Shown: positions 31,870 to 42,500 of the stretch, in pieces
Numbering within the stretch: the first letter of the stretch is position 1
How the letters are laid out: each line of letters opens with the position of its first letter
Source of the DNA: Pachyseris speciosa
Lineage: Eukaryota; Cnidaria; Anthozoa; Scleractinia; Pachyseridae
Length of the DNA: 64,000 bases
Direction of reading: 5' to 3'
Assembly: GCA_016490735.1 (NCBI GenBank)
Contig: JAEMWC010000033.1
Span: forward strand, 1,121,001-1,185,000
Notes under the pieces: model-generated
What the model was told of the DNA's origin: nothing
What the model saw: the letters and a program-made list of their open reading frames with translations, nothing else
The model's database searches: none
Program-made: the position numbers and the translations under genes

Positions 31870-33063
31870 TGAATGGCACTATCATCGAAGAACGTACCAC
31901 GAACCAAGGTGATCATCTTTCCAACAAGCTCTTCAATTTGTTTCTCCCAGCTTTACTCTTTTACGTACCACGCTCTAACGGTTTTAGACTCATCTAGTCG
32001 TGCCTTCCGACTTTTTTTCCTTAACAACCTTAATGGCTGCAGTCCATTTGTCAGGCTTGTTTGAATTGACCACCGAAAATGCACCAAATGGTACTTTAGT
32101 TAGAGCTTGTCCAAATCCTGAGTTTTGACTAGCAAGGATAGGTAGACCAGCCGATAACGCTTCAAGTCCTATTAGGCCGAAACCTTCTGTTCTGGAAGGA
32201 ATTATCGCAAGATCTACTTGATAAAACATCTTTTATAAATCTGCCCGATTTAAAAAACTCTTAACAGCAAGGGATTCGGCTGGAATACCTTTGTCCATGA
32301 AAAGTTCCACTCTTTTGTCTTGTTCCCCTTCCGGTGTTTTCTAACATGGCTTCGGCTGCAATGTCGAGCCCTTTCAATGAGAAATCCTCAACATCCCACG
32401 GCCAACAAGAAGCACTTGGAATTTTCCACTCCTTTCAGAAACCTGAACAACCTTAGAAAATTCACTGAAAGCACCAGGGGTAAAGCAAAAAACATTTTGA
32501 CCCCTCTTACACCAGCTAAGATAAGAACAAAACGCCTCGTTCAACTTGGGTCCGATAGTCACAACAAAGTCGGCGAGCTCACAAAGTTCTACCTCCATTT
32601 CATGTTTTAGCTGGCTAGGCTTTGGGTATTCCTTATGCATTCCAAGTTCTTCTGGGACGGTGTGTACAACTTGAACCCACCTGCAGTTGTGGATTGTCTT
32701 TATGGCTTGTGCTTAAGGACCAAGCTTCACTCCATGACCAACAACTATGTCAATGGGAAAATCACACAGTGGAAAACAAAGCCATTGTAGTTCACCCATG
32801 CCAGCAAACCATCGTGCCTTTCGAAGATCAATGTTGTGAGCTTTGGCTGCTGACTTCTCCTCGTCATTACAGTGAGGAACAAAGAAAGTGACGTGAACTT
32901 CACTGTGTTTTGCCAAGTGGATGGCCAACTCTCGGTTGATAGTGGATAGTCCTCCTTTGCTTGACCCCCATTCAGATCCTAGGATATAAGAATTCTTAAC
33001 TTGTTTGCAGTTGACGATTCTGTTGAACTGGCTGCCATGCAAAAGTACTGAGTATCTTGATTC
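31870..33063 (-). pseudogene. Group-1 (GT4-like) glycosyltransferase exon, broken
   Basis: Acceptor ATTTTTAG before 33063. It reads SRYSVLLHGSQFNRIV, SEWGSSKGGLSTINRELAI and DIVVGHGVKLGP, then an in-frame TAA near 32716. The same frame continues as VVHTVPEELGMHKE and ADFVVTIGPKLNEAF up to VLLVGRG. After frame changes it resumes with AIIPSRTEGFGLIGLEAL, the C-terminal nucleotide-sugar binding motif (E-x7-E type), and finally SWEKQIEELVGKM. Together this is both Rossmann halves of a glycogen-synthase-like GT-B enzyme. One stop and several frameshifts make it a pseudogene. In coral NOD-like receptor repertoires such domains have been reported fused to NTPases (recalled, not checked); no NTPase is visible here. 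Confidence 0.75.
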
Positions 33064-34015
33064 CTAAAAATAATAGAAAACTCAATAAAGAAAATCCCTT
33101 GGAGAGAATAGCAGTAAATGAAATCTTGGCTTGGACAAACCAAACCTCATATTAAAGAAGGTTTTTCTTCATCTTGAGCCGATGTAATATCAACGAGGTT
33201 TACTCTATGCTTAAAAACACGAGTTAAGGTTACTGTAAACCTTCGGGGATTAATTGTTTTCAAAATTTGACTTTTGCGGTCTTTGATTAATTAATGTAGC
33301 AATTGGCAAAGCAAAATCTGGAAAATGGGTTAACAAAGGCGAGAAAACGCTAAAACGTCATTTTCGGGAGCAGCTAAAAGATAGCTAAAGGTGTTAGTTA
33401 TAGGTGGTTTGCACGTTTCGTCATCGAAAAGCCGCTTTTCGCCTCCCCATGATCGCCCCAGTTAAGAAATATGTCAATCATACGAGAGTATAAAAGTAAA
33501 AGTAATAAGCAAAGGACCACCAACAATAATGCGGCAAGTCGACGTAAGATCTACAAGAGATCTAATCAGGCAAAAAATAAAACAGAATAAATGCAAGGCT
33601 GATACTACGTGAAAAAAGTTGACTTTGCACACCAAAATGACCGAAACTCGATAAAGTAGGGTTGCAGCCATGGACAGCTGTTTCATCCTTATTGGGACTC
33701 GTCACTCATGGCGTAGCGAATTAAAATGACGCCAACTACAATGTCAGCGCAATAAATTGCACAATGACCCTTTCACGATATCAAGTTCCGTACGTTGGAC
33801 TCTCTTGTCCCCCGAAACACGCGTTGCCACTCCATGTGTCCCGGAAAGCAAGGAATTGAAATGTTATGATGGTGTCCCGCAAAGCAAACTGTAGATTGAC
33901 CAAAACCAGTCTTAACAATAAACGCATAGACAAAACCATGCTGCAATAATACACAGCATATCGGATCTATAAAGACCTACGGTCCAAAAATACGGTAAAG
34001 TAAAAGTAATAAGCA
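33064..34015. other. Intergenic upstream of the glycosyltransferase fragment; no supported feature
   Basis: AAAAGTAATAAGCAAA occurs at about 33495 and again at about 34004, so the end of this stretch may be a repeat boundary. No coding or RNA feature supported. Confidence 0.4.
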
Positions 34016-34019
34016 AACT

Positions 34020-34860
34020 CAAAATTAATTTCAGAGTCTACGTTGGGCAAAAAGATGTGGTGTTGAGAGGGGTGAAGGGGAAGGACTGTTGCATTACTGA
34101 CATTACTGGCCAGCCCAATTTGATGCTTTATGAGCATGCGCGAAAGTAACTGAACTCTCTGGTCACGTCCGCCATGTGGAATTGCGGCGATGTTTTATGC
34201 CCTGGCGTAGTGGTCATTGCAATGGAATCAATTGTTTATTGCTGTAAGCAATATTTAGCGGCGGAATCTAGTTTGAAATTCCCAATCTTTGAATTTTGAT
34301 CCGGCACCATGAGGAACCAAGTGAGCAACTACGGACGAGCCAACAGACTAGACGAAGGGAGAGTTTTCTTTTTGGTTTGTGACTCCCAATTCACGATTGA
34401 GTGAGTCCATATCACTAAGTAACATAACATTTCTTCGCCGGGCTTGCCTGAAGCTGTGTGATTGCCATTCCGAAGGCTCTTAATTTTTTCAGTTGGGGTA
34501 GCTTTATGTCACAAGCGTAAGCTAAGCTGATCGAAGACGCATGTAAAATGAAATTGTATTAAAGTCTTTCTCCGAAGCTCCTATGGTGTTGTTGAATAAG
34601 TCAATTGAATTAACATTCCGTGTTTGTTAGTGGAGTTAACTATTTCCGGCAGATATCGACTTCTTTTGAGAATGTCCCTAGTGAATCAATTAATTACCAC
34701 ATATGGATATGGATATGGATGCTTCGCATTCATTTTTTGGTCTTGAAAACAAGTTGCCCAAATTGGGCTGGCCAGTAATGTCAGTAATGCAACAGTCCTT
34801 CCCCTTCACCCCTCACAACACCACAACATTTTGACCAATGTAGACTCTGAAATAAATTTA
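34020..34860. mobile_element. ~840-bp nonautonomous element with ~105-bp inverted ends
   Basis: Left arm 34020-34122 and right arm 34752-34858 are inverted copies. Landmarks are TTTCAGAGTCTAC at the tips and GGGGAAGGACTGTTGCATTA inside. The interior has no ORF with motifs. Confidence 0.7.
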
Positions 34861-34869
34861 ATTATTTCC

Positions 34870-35420
34870 TTCCAAGAGGATGAGAGGACCAGAATCTTTA
34901 CACACAAGTGGGAACTTGTACAGTTGCCTATTTCTCAATAATATTACTGGGTAGTTGAGAGGCAGTCCCGCTAAGAACGGTCCTCTCGACTTGGCGACCA
35001 TAAAAAGTTCTCCTTTATTTTTTTGACCATGAAAAGGGTTTGGTACACATGTTTCAAAAATGCTATAATTATTTTCCAATTCTTTATTTTTGAGCCGCCA
35101 CTGGCCCAAATTGAATTTTGGCTCACCTGCCCGAACTGATAGCGATCGAAAGTGTAAATTTCACAGATTTGTGAAGCGCGCTCTGACTGCAATTCTATTT
35201 TGCCACAAGTTACAAGGTGTATTCAGTTAGTTCACAGACAAAATATAGAAACTTACAAAAAAATCTTACGCATTCCAGCGTGATTAGAAGACACCCTTCT
35301 CTAGAGCCTTAATTTGCATATCGAAAACTAACCAAATGAAAGGAAAGAAATCTCAAAAGTTTGGTCTACACCGTCATAAAAAACAACATCACAGCAAAGT
35401 CTATACTCCAATGAACTGGT
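34870..35420 (-). repeat. R2 repeat copy 1 (inverted relative to copies 2 and 3)
   Basis: Reverse complement matches 38603-39060 and 43510-43990, for example GACCAAACTTTTGAGATTTC and TTCTAATCACGCTGGAATGC. It ends abruptly at 35420, where the Tc1/mariner-like sequence begins. Confidence 0.75.
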
Positions 35421-35662
35421 ACGGTCAAACCTGTATATAACGGCCCTGTATATAGCGGTCACCCTGTGTATAACGGTCACTGAACAACTTCCCAAAAATT
35501 GTCCCTTTTATTTACTGTTAAGTTGACCTGCATATAGCGGTGACCTGCATATAGCGGTCACCTGTATATACCTGGGAGCAGGGATGGCGCAGTGGTGAGA
35601 GCACTCGCCTTCCACCAATGTGGCCCGGGTTCGATTCTCGGACTCGGCGCTATATGTGGGTT

Positions 35663-35706
<44 letters not shown>

Positions 35707-35822
35707 CGGGTTCCCCGGTTTTCCCCTCTCCACAAAAACCGACATTTCCAAATTCCAATTTCATCTGCTTGTAAAGCGCATTTGATCACATACACATGGA
35801 AAATGCGCTATATAAGTTCTAA

Positions 35823-35873
<51 letters not shown>

Positions 35874-35960
35874 ACGGACGCGGTCACCCTGTAGACTTCC
35901 TGAATCCAGAATTTCATTATCTTTTACTTGTATATAACGGTCACGAAATTTGGTTACGAT
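35421..35960 (+). mobile_element. Tc1/mariner- or pogo-like end repeats, split by a SINE
   Basis: Begins CGGTCAAACCTGTATATAAC and repeats ATATAACGGTCAC-type units at least seven times up to about 35945, like the subterminal repeats of Tigger/pogo-type elements (CAGTCAAACC...). The SINE at 35573-35871 interrupts GTATATAACGG, and joining the flanks restores the motif. Confidence 0.5.
35573..35871 (+). mobile_element. tRNA-derived SINE, family S, copy 1 (full length)
   Basis: The head is tRNA-like: A box TGGCGCAGTGGTGAGAGC, B box GGGTTCGATTC. The body contains CTCCGAGAGGTTTTTCTCCG and GGTTTTCCCCTCTCC, and the tail ends in (ATT)n. Other copies lie at 49790, 55740 and 62962. Transcription by RNA polymerase III is inferred from the boxes. 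Confidence 0.85.
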
Positions 35961-36239
35961 TGACGAATAATGACAAGCTTTATTCAACAGCTAGTTAAAC
36001 AGCAGCCACCAAGGAAGGGGTCTCAAAAAAATACAAATATTAATACTGAACACAACTACATATACATGTCATCGCCTACGTCCGGCACATGCTTGCGACA
36101 GATAACATTAAAGTGCCGTCGCTTTCAAACAATAGTTACTGTAACTGTAACGACACAACCGTACCACACTGTTTTCACTTTCGTCATAGTTCCCTGATTA
36201 TAACACTGTACTGTACTTATGAAGTTGACAGCCGCTGTT

Positions 36240-36665
36240 TTAGGCTACTGTTTTATAGACCAACGCAGCGCTCGGCATCAAATTTCTCTTCTATCAGCTT
36301 CCGATGCAGCCACTCGCACGAGAAATTGTCACCCTCAAAGATGTATTCACACGGAACCTCGAGACCAAAGCCGCCTCCTCTGCTAACTCGCTTCCTCTTT
36401 ATTACCACTTTCCCACAATAATATTGGTGTGCCTCTTCAAAAATCTGGTTAACCAAGTAGCCATTAACTTAGGTAGGTGGCCTATGACCTCAAATTCTTT
36501 GTCCAAGATATTTGGATGAAAGTCGACGGCTCGTTCTGTCTGGACCTGGTCAGGTTTTGGTCTCACAACGGCTACAGCATTAACCTCCTTCTCATTTGTC
36601 GGCTCACGCATAAGCTTATAAATATCTCCCAGTATTGGTTCCCAGTCACGAAAATTTGGTTTATC
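36240..36665 (-). pseudogene. HIRAN-like domain fragment with a frameshift
   Basis: The minus frame reads NFRDWEPILGDIYKLMREP, EKEVNAVAVVRP and FEVIGHLPKLMATWLTRFLK. After a one-base shift near 36412 it continues KVVIKRKRVSRGGGFGLEVP and CEYIFEG. The order (W.P..G, REP.N..DxNAVAV, GHLP, GLE.PC) is that of HIRAN domains, which bind single-stranded DNA ends in HLTF-type helicases. In cnidarians stand-alone HIRAN-like ORFs are common, often in repeats. No start or neighbouring exon is recognisable. Confidence 0.5.
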
Positions 36666-36705
36666 AACGGAGTTGGTAATGTAAATTGACCACCGTACAG
36701 GGATT

Positions 36706-36750
36706 CGATTAGCTGACGTTTCGAGCGTTAGCCCTTCGTCGAAGCGAAAC
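36706..36750 (-). ncRNA. Degenerate hammerhead-like motif of Penelope type
   Basis: The minus strand reads CGACGAAGGGCTAACGCTCG then AAACGTCAGC. This is close to the CUGACGA - stem II - GAAAC - GUC order of hammerhead motifs in Penelope-like elements. The first core base pair of CUGA is altered (TTCGACGA), so self-cleavage is unlikely. Confidence 0.25.
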
Positions 36751-37061
36751 GAGGAATTGTGGGTTGTGTATGGTTTATATACAGAAAACGGAGCTACGCT
36801 ATTGGTGGTAACATGGTAACGTGAAAAACAGGAATAAATTAATTGAATGAAAAGCGCTCGTTGATACCGTGGAGATTAAGAGTGCCACTTTGAAAGATCA
36901 GTTTTTGCTCGAGATTTTTACGGCTTTCCGTGGTACCTTGATGTAGGGAAAGGCCGGAGATCGACATTTTTGTCGCGTTTGAATAATGAATTATAACCCA
37001 GTTAAAGCCATCATTCTTAATAACTCGGCATTTTAATCTCCCTAACCATTCCAAACAACAC

Positions 37062-37559
37062 ATGTCGATCTCCGGCCTTTCCTTACAGGGCGTGGATGAA
37101 TTGTCTTCCCTACAACAGCTGGTACACGAGATCGACTCCCCGTGCGATGCCCTGACATTCATTTCGTCAGAAGACCAGATTGATGTATGCCAGGGATATA
37201 TCGATGACTCAAATCCCAACTGGAGGGAGGAGGTCCGGAACGATCTCTTCGATGACGAAGATGATGAAATTGGAGCTAGTCCCCGAGAGAAGCAAATAAG
37301 AGACAGCGATGCCGCAGAAGTTGACCTTGATGAATATTACGACCCGGAACTCAAGGAACCAGCTGTCAAGACAGTCGCACAGGCAGTCGGGCTTGCAGAG
37401 CAGCTGAAAGACTTTGCCCAGTACTATGGACATGAAGAACTTTCTTTCACACTGAGTAAAGTCAATGACATACTATATGAAATCAAGCTTCGAGCTCCGA
37501 AATATCAGAAAACTATAACCGATTTTTTTTGCTTCTTGAAATCGATATTGTTACGTTAA
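37062..37559 (+). pseudogene. pogo/Tigger-like transposase C-terminal remnant (165 codons)
   Basis: Open from ATG at 37062 to TAA at 37557. The acidic C-terminal pattern (DDEDDEIG, then VDLDEYYDPE, VKTVAQAVGLAEQLKDFAQ, and a final ITDFFCF) resembles the region after the DDE domain in CENP-B/Jerky/Tigger transposases. No DDE core or HTH domain precedes it: the bases upstream form a hairpin with the ATG region (36957-36983 with 37060-37086). A domesticated peptide cannot be excluded, but a truncated transposon is more likely. Confidence 0.4.
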
Positions 37560-37730
37560 AAGCTTTTCCTACAAGGGAATTTCGTATACTGCAAGTATAC
37601 TGCACCTCCCTTAAAGTACACCACGGACATTTTATGGGCATTTTTCTTTTTTTTCGTTTTTTTTTTAACTAAGACTAGTGAGCAGCACGACGGAAGACTT
37701 GTGGTTGTAGTTGTAGTTTTCTTTTTATTT

Positions 37731-37768
37731 CCTACGCGTTTCGTCTCTCACGGAGACTTCATCAGGGA
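37731..37768 (-). ncRNA. Hammerhead ribozyme motif (Penelope-like element type)
   Basis: On the minus strand: TTCC, CTGATGA, a stem II of GTCTC with GAGAC (loop CGTGA), GAAAC, a minimal stem III, GTA, then GGAA, which pairs with the opening TTCC (stem I). The catalytic boxes CUGAUGA and GAAAC are intact and a NUH cleavage triplet (GUA) is in place. Minimal hammerheads of this form occur in Penelope-like retroelements. No Penelope reverse transcriptase is seen nearby, so it is probably a detached terminal repeat. Confidence 0.6.
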
Positions 37769-37905
37769 ATGAATACAACTAACATAGAACAGCATATTTA
37801 ACACATTCGTGTTTCTAAGTTTAACTTTACATGGAAGTGATTAATAATCAAAACATGCTGTTGCCGGACGTTACAAAAAAACGCCCAAAATACGTATGTG
37901 ATTGC

Positions 37906-37970
37906 GTGTTGTTAAAGTTTGGGGCCATACGATTAGCACTAATCGTATGGCCCCCAAACTTTAACAACAC
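37906..37970. repeat. 65-bp near-perfect palindrome
   Basis: Arms of 31-32 bp starting GTGTTGTTAAAGTTTGGGG, with centre GATTAG-CA-CTAATC and a single one-base asymmetry in the G/C run. Confidence 0.85.
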
Positions 37971-37984
37971 ATCTCCTACCATAT

Positions 37985-38538
37985 CTGAGTAATTCGACTT
38001 GAGAACGCTTCTTCATTATTCACACTTTATCCAAGTCTCCATTTCATTTATCATATATATTCACATTTATCATGGCGACATATTGAGCCTTGCAGATATG
38101 GCAGGACATGTGTCACACATAAGAACCTAGTTTACGACCTCGCTCACCATGAGTCTCCCATAGCTCAGTGGTAAGAGCGTCCAACCGATAATCTGGAAGG
38201 TCATGGGTTCGACTCCCGTTGGGGGTTCAGAAAATTCTTTTTCTGAGTAATTCGACTTGAGAACGCTTCTTCATTATTCACACTTTATCCAAGTCTCCAT
38301 TTCATTTATCACATATATTTACATTTATCATGGCGACATATTGAGCCTTGCAGATATGGCAGGACATGTGTCACACATAAGAACCTAGTTTACGACCTCG
38401 CTCACCACGAGTCTCCCGTAGCTCAGTGGTTAGAGCGTCCAACCTGTAATCTGGAAGGTCATGGGTTCGACTCCCGTTGGGGGTTCAGAAAATTCTTTTT
38501 CTGAGTAATTCGACTTGAGAACGCTTCTTCATTATTCA
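37985..38538 (+). repeat. Tandem array (2.15 units of 258 bp) of a tRNA-like SINE unit
   Basis: CTGAGTAATTCGACTTGAG starts units at 37985, 38243 and 38501. Each full unit holds a tRNA-like segment (38152-38227 and 38410-38486): A box TAGCTCAGTGGTTAGAGC, B box GGGTTCGACTC, then GTTGGGGGTTCAGAAAATTC. The anticodon arm does not pair properly, so these are SINE heads and not functional tRNA genes. Confidence 0.75.
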
Positions 38539-38554
38539 CGCGGATTTTTCGTCA

Positions 38555-39060
38555 AATTTGAGCTCGTGGTGTGTGGAAGCTAAGGTGATACCCACCGGTT
38601 TGAAGCGATATACCAGTTCATTGGAGTATAGACTTTGCTCTTATGTGGTTTTTTTTATCACGATTTAATTTAGACCAAACTTTTGAGATTTCTTTCCTTT
38701 CATTTGGTTAGTTTCGATATGCAAATTAAGGCTCTAGAGAAGGGTGTCTTCTAATCACGCTGGCATGCGTAAGATTTTTTTGTAAGTTTCTATATCTTGT
38801 CTGTGAACTAACTGAATACACCTTGTAACTTTTAGCAAAATAGAATTGCAGTCAGAGCTCGCTTGACAAAATCTGTGAAATTTACACTTTCGATCGGTAT
38901 CAGTTCGCGCAGGTGAGCCTGTGGCGGCGCAAAAATAAAGAATTGGAAAATAATTATAGCATTTTTTAAACATGTGTACCAAACCCTTTCATAGTCAAAA
39001 AAAAAAAAGGAAAACTTTTTTTGGTCGCCAAGTTAAGAGGATCGCTTTTAGTGAAGATAT
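38555..39060 (+). repeat. R2 repeat copy 2
   Basis: Begins GGATTTTTCGTCAAATTTGA and contains GGTGTGTGGAAGCTAAGGTG and GACCAAACTTTTGAGATTTC. It is shared with 43450-43990 and, inverted, 34870-35420. Noncoding. Confidence 0.75.
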
Positions 39061-39513
39061 TTTTTACCGTTCAGATTCTTTTCTTTTTGAAAATTTAAGG
39101 TGGCTCTGAATCCCATTTACAGAATATTTTCAAAACTTTGCCAAAAGCTGCATCTTATCCTGCTTATCAAATTTCGATAACAACAAAAAATTTCACCGTG
39201 CCGTTTTTGAAATATAAGTACTTAAAGCTAAAATTAAGGGTGTTTTTGGGCAGTTTTGTGATACCATGATTGTAGCATCAACTGATAAAGAGTAGTTATA
39301 GTGACCCATCAAAATCTACGTCTTAGAAAGCACTGAAAACTGTTTTGAGCCACCTTAATCATAAAAATTACAATTTCCGAGAAAAGAGGAAGAGCCAAGT
39401 TATAAAAGGGAAGGAAATTTTGCATTAAAAGACTGACAAAGGAAGCGTACATCTTTTAATGTCGCTCTGAAATTGACCACGATCAAAATGTACGGAGATT
39501 GTAACCAAGGTTG

Positions 39514-39545
<32 letters not shown>

Positions 39546-42500
39546 CGATTGGTTGATTTAAAATACTACTTTGAATGTGATTGGCTTATTGAACTGTTCG
39601 ATAACAAACTGTTCAATAACAAAATGGCCTATAAGAAACTGTCCGATAACAACTTGCACGTGAATTAGTGGAAAATAGGAGTTTTTAAACCAATCACAAT
39701 CGAGGAAATCGTAATTTTTATGATTAAAAACGAAATACGAAGCTAATTTACAGATTAGGCAAAAAAACTTTGTCAACCAGTTTTCCTTCTTCCTCCCACT
39801 AAACTTTATAAACTGACCAAAATGTTATTATTTTTTTCTCCAAGTTTGGTGCACAGCAAAAAGATATAAACACCGCTAGAGGAAATATGAAATGGCCAAT
39901 TTGACACTAACCTTCGCAGATTTTACGCAGAGTCCAGAAATAAATCCGGAGATGTGTGCAGTAAATTAACACTCCTTGGTTTTAAAGATATCTGAATGCA
40001 CCTCCATTGAACAAAGGTCTGAAGCTCTCTTCCGACCCAAGCCGAAGATTTAAAAGGTCAAACGAAATGCGACAGTTGTTAGCTTGAAGCGTCAGGAAAA
40101 AGAAGACATAAAAAACTTATACAAACCGGCGATTGAAAACGAAAATTTGCTGCGGCTAAAATCCTCGCAGGTTCTGGCCTTGAGCAGTCCACTTTCTCTT
40201 CGTCTTCAATTCTAAGATGTTTACTAAAACTTGAGTATTTTGACTTTTTTTTTTTTTTTTTTATATTTCACTAAGCATTTTGACTTTGTTTTCACTTAAT
40301 TCGAAGAAGCGAAGTTTTTCTTTTTCAACTGATTGTGGCGTGTTTTTTAACCAACCAATAGGATCCTTTGTCATACTTTGTGAGAACTTTGTAGTCAATC
40401 ACAAATAAAACATGTTTTAGCGTTCAAGGTGTTGTCGCAATGTTATAAAAGAATTTTTTCATGCTTTTAGCTGTGCGTATATCGAGTTATGGATGCACGC
40501 GGGAAGTTTGGAGGGCACTCAACTGAGAAGCTAGAGTTCCTCTCGGCTGCGCCTCGAGCAACTCTTACGCTTTTCTCGTGCTCTCCAAACTTCCCGAGTA
40601 CATCTAAACTCGATATGCACACGCTAAGCATGAAACAATTCTTAAATATTGGATGTCAATGTTACGGCCAATTGACACTTGTATTCGCTGACCAGTAGTA
40701 CGTGACAATATCGCGGCTTCAAGTTTTTTTTGGAAGTTGACCGCTGACCAGGTACTGGTTTTCGGTTGGATCGCAGGCTCAAACTAGGTGTAGGACACCA
40801 AACCAAAGCGAGGCTTAATTTTTCGCGCGCTTTCTGCGGCTCGAGATTTCACATTCAGTTGGTTTCTTCATTTTGAGCCCAACAACTTCATCTTCTTCGA
40901 AGTTCTGTCGCGTAAAAGGCATGAAAATCAAGAACTTCTTAAAAGATACTCCGGAAGGTGAATTTTCAACTGATAAAATGCAAGAGCAAAATATTTTTTT
41001 CAGGAAATTATTAAATTTTGCATTCACTTGTATGGCGCTCGGATTGTGGGGTTGGAAAACAAAATGATTTAACGCTTCAAGGGCTTGTTCACTTTACCGC
41101 GGCATCTTGCAGCGCACCACGAAAGTTCATTTAACAATTCACCGGCATTAATGGGAGGAACAAACCGTTTGCTGTTTTTGTAGATGCGTGTTTTTACTTA
41201 AGTGGATCGATGCGTATTTTCAAGTCGGTGAAAGCTCGACAACACAGGTAACTTAAATAAATTGAAGCTTAGCATTTGCTTAGCATTAGCTTAGCATTAG
41301 CTTTTGGTCAGGAATGAAACTTGCATTTTTGTCTCGACTGGATATAAATAACAATTCACTCGTTTTGGAGACAAAGAAGTAGCTAGTCGAATTGTTTGTT
41401 TGTAGTTTTGCAAGCGAACGAATGTTTTCCTCCGTTTGGCTGACTGAACATGTTTTTTCGACGGTAGTGTTTCTATAGTGTTAAGAACTGAAAGAAACGT
41501 TTGCCCTTATGTTATTAACACGTAACCGCAAAGAGTCCTCGTAAAGTATCTCTCATGTTTTGGGCGACGAGGGCAATTTCAGCAAATTTCTGAAAACACA
41601 AGTGATATTAATACTTAATTTTACTCGGCCCCGTGCGATTACCTATCTTAACTATCAGGATTGTTTTCCTTTTTCTCTTTTCTACGACACTTAAGCTTAT
41701 GTCTAAGCTTAACGTACTACCAAATACGTTCGTTAAGTCCCGGCTAAAAGATCAAACATTTCATCCAACATTGTGTTTGTTGCACATAACGTTTGGTGGC
41801 TAAACGCGTATTAGCAATGTTTGACCAAACAGCGACCAAGTGAGTCAAAAAATGATTTTTGCACATTATCGCTGAAATTTTCGACGTTATGTGGTTTATT
41901 TGGTTGCTTTTTACCGATTGTGTACGATTTGTTTGTTGGGGTGGCTAAACGATCAAACATTTCTTGGTAATGCGAAATTTTGGATGAACATGTTTGATCT
42001 AGATCAAACATGGAAAGCCATTTAATGCATTATTGTGAGAGGTGGCTAAACGTTCAAACATGCTCTTCCAACGATGTTGATCGTTCTTAGATTGCTAAAT
42101 TTTGTTTTCCAACAAACATACAGGTCGACTGTATTGTTTTCTTATAATGTTTTGAGGTTTTTGAACAACAGTCAATTCCTGTTGACTGCTCTAAACATAA
42201 AATATTGGCGCAAGGAAAGCCACGCAGTGTTGCTCAATACCAGTAAAAATAGTAATCGTGGAGCTCCGCTTTTAGGCTTGGCTAAATCTATATATTACAA
42301 TAATTTGTGGACACGAGTCTGTTTTTTAGTGGTAGCTAACCGTTATCTTTTGCAACTCAGAGGATAAGAATATAAAATGAAGTGCACATTTTAAGGGTAG
42401 ATTCTTGCTTATTTCTATTCCTACTTATATTCTGGAATGACAAAATAGGTGTATTAAAGGTGAATAGAATAGTCTGGATGGAGCAGCTGAACCTGTCTTC

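Noticed and set aside
38152..38486. Two functional tRNA genes
   Set aside because: A and B boxes are good but the anticodon stem does not pair, and they lie in a tandem SINE unit.
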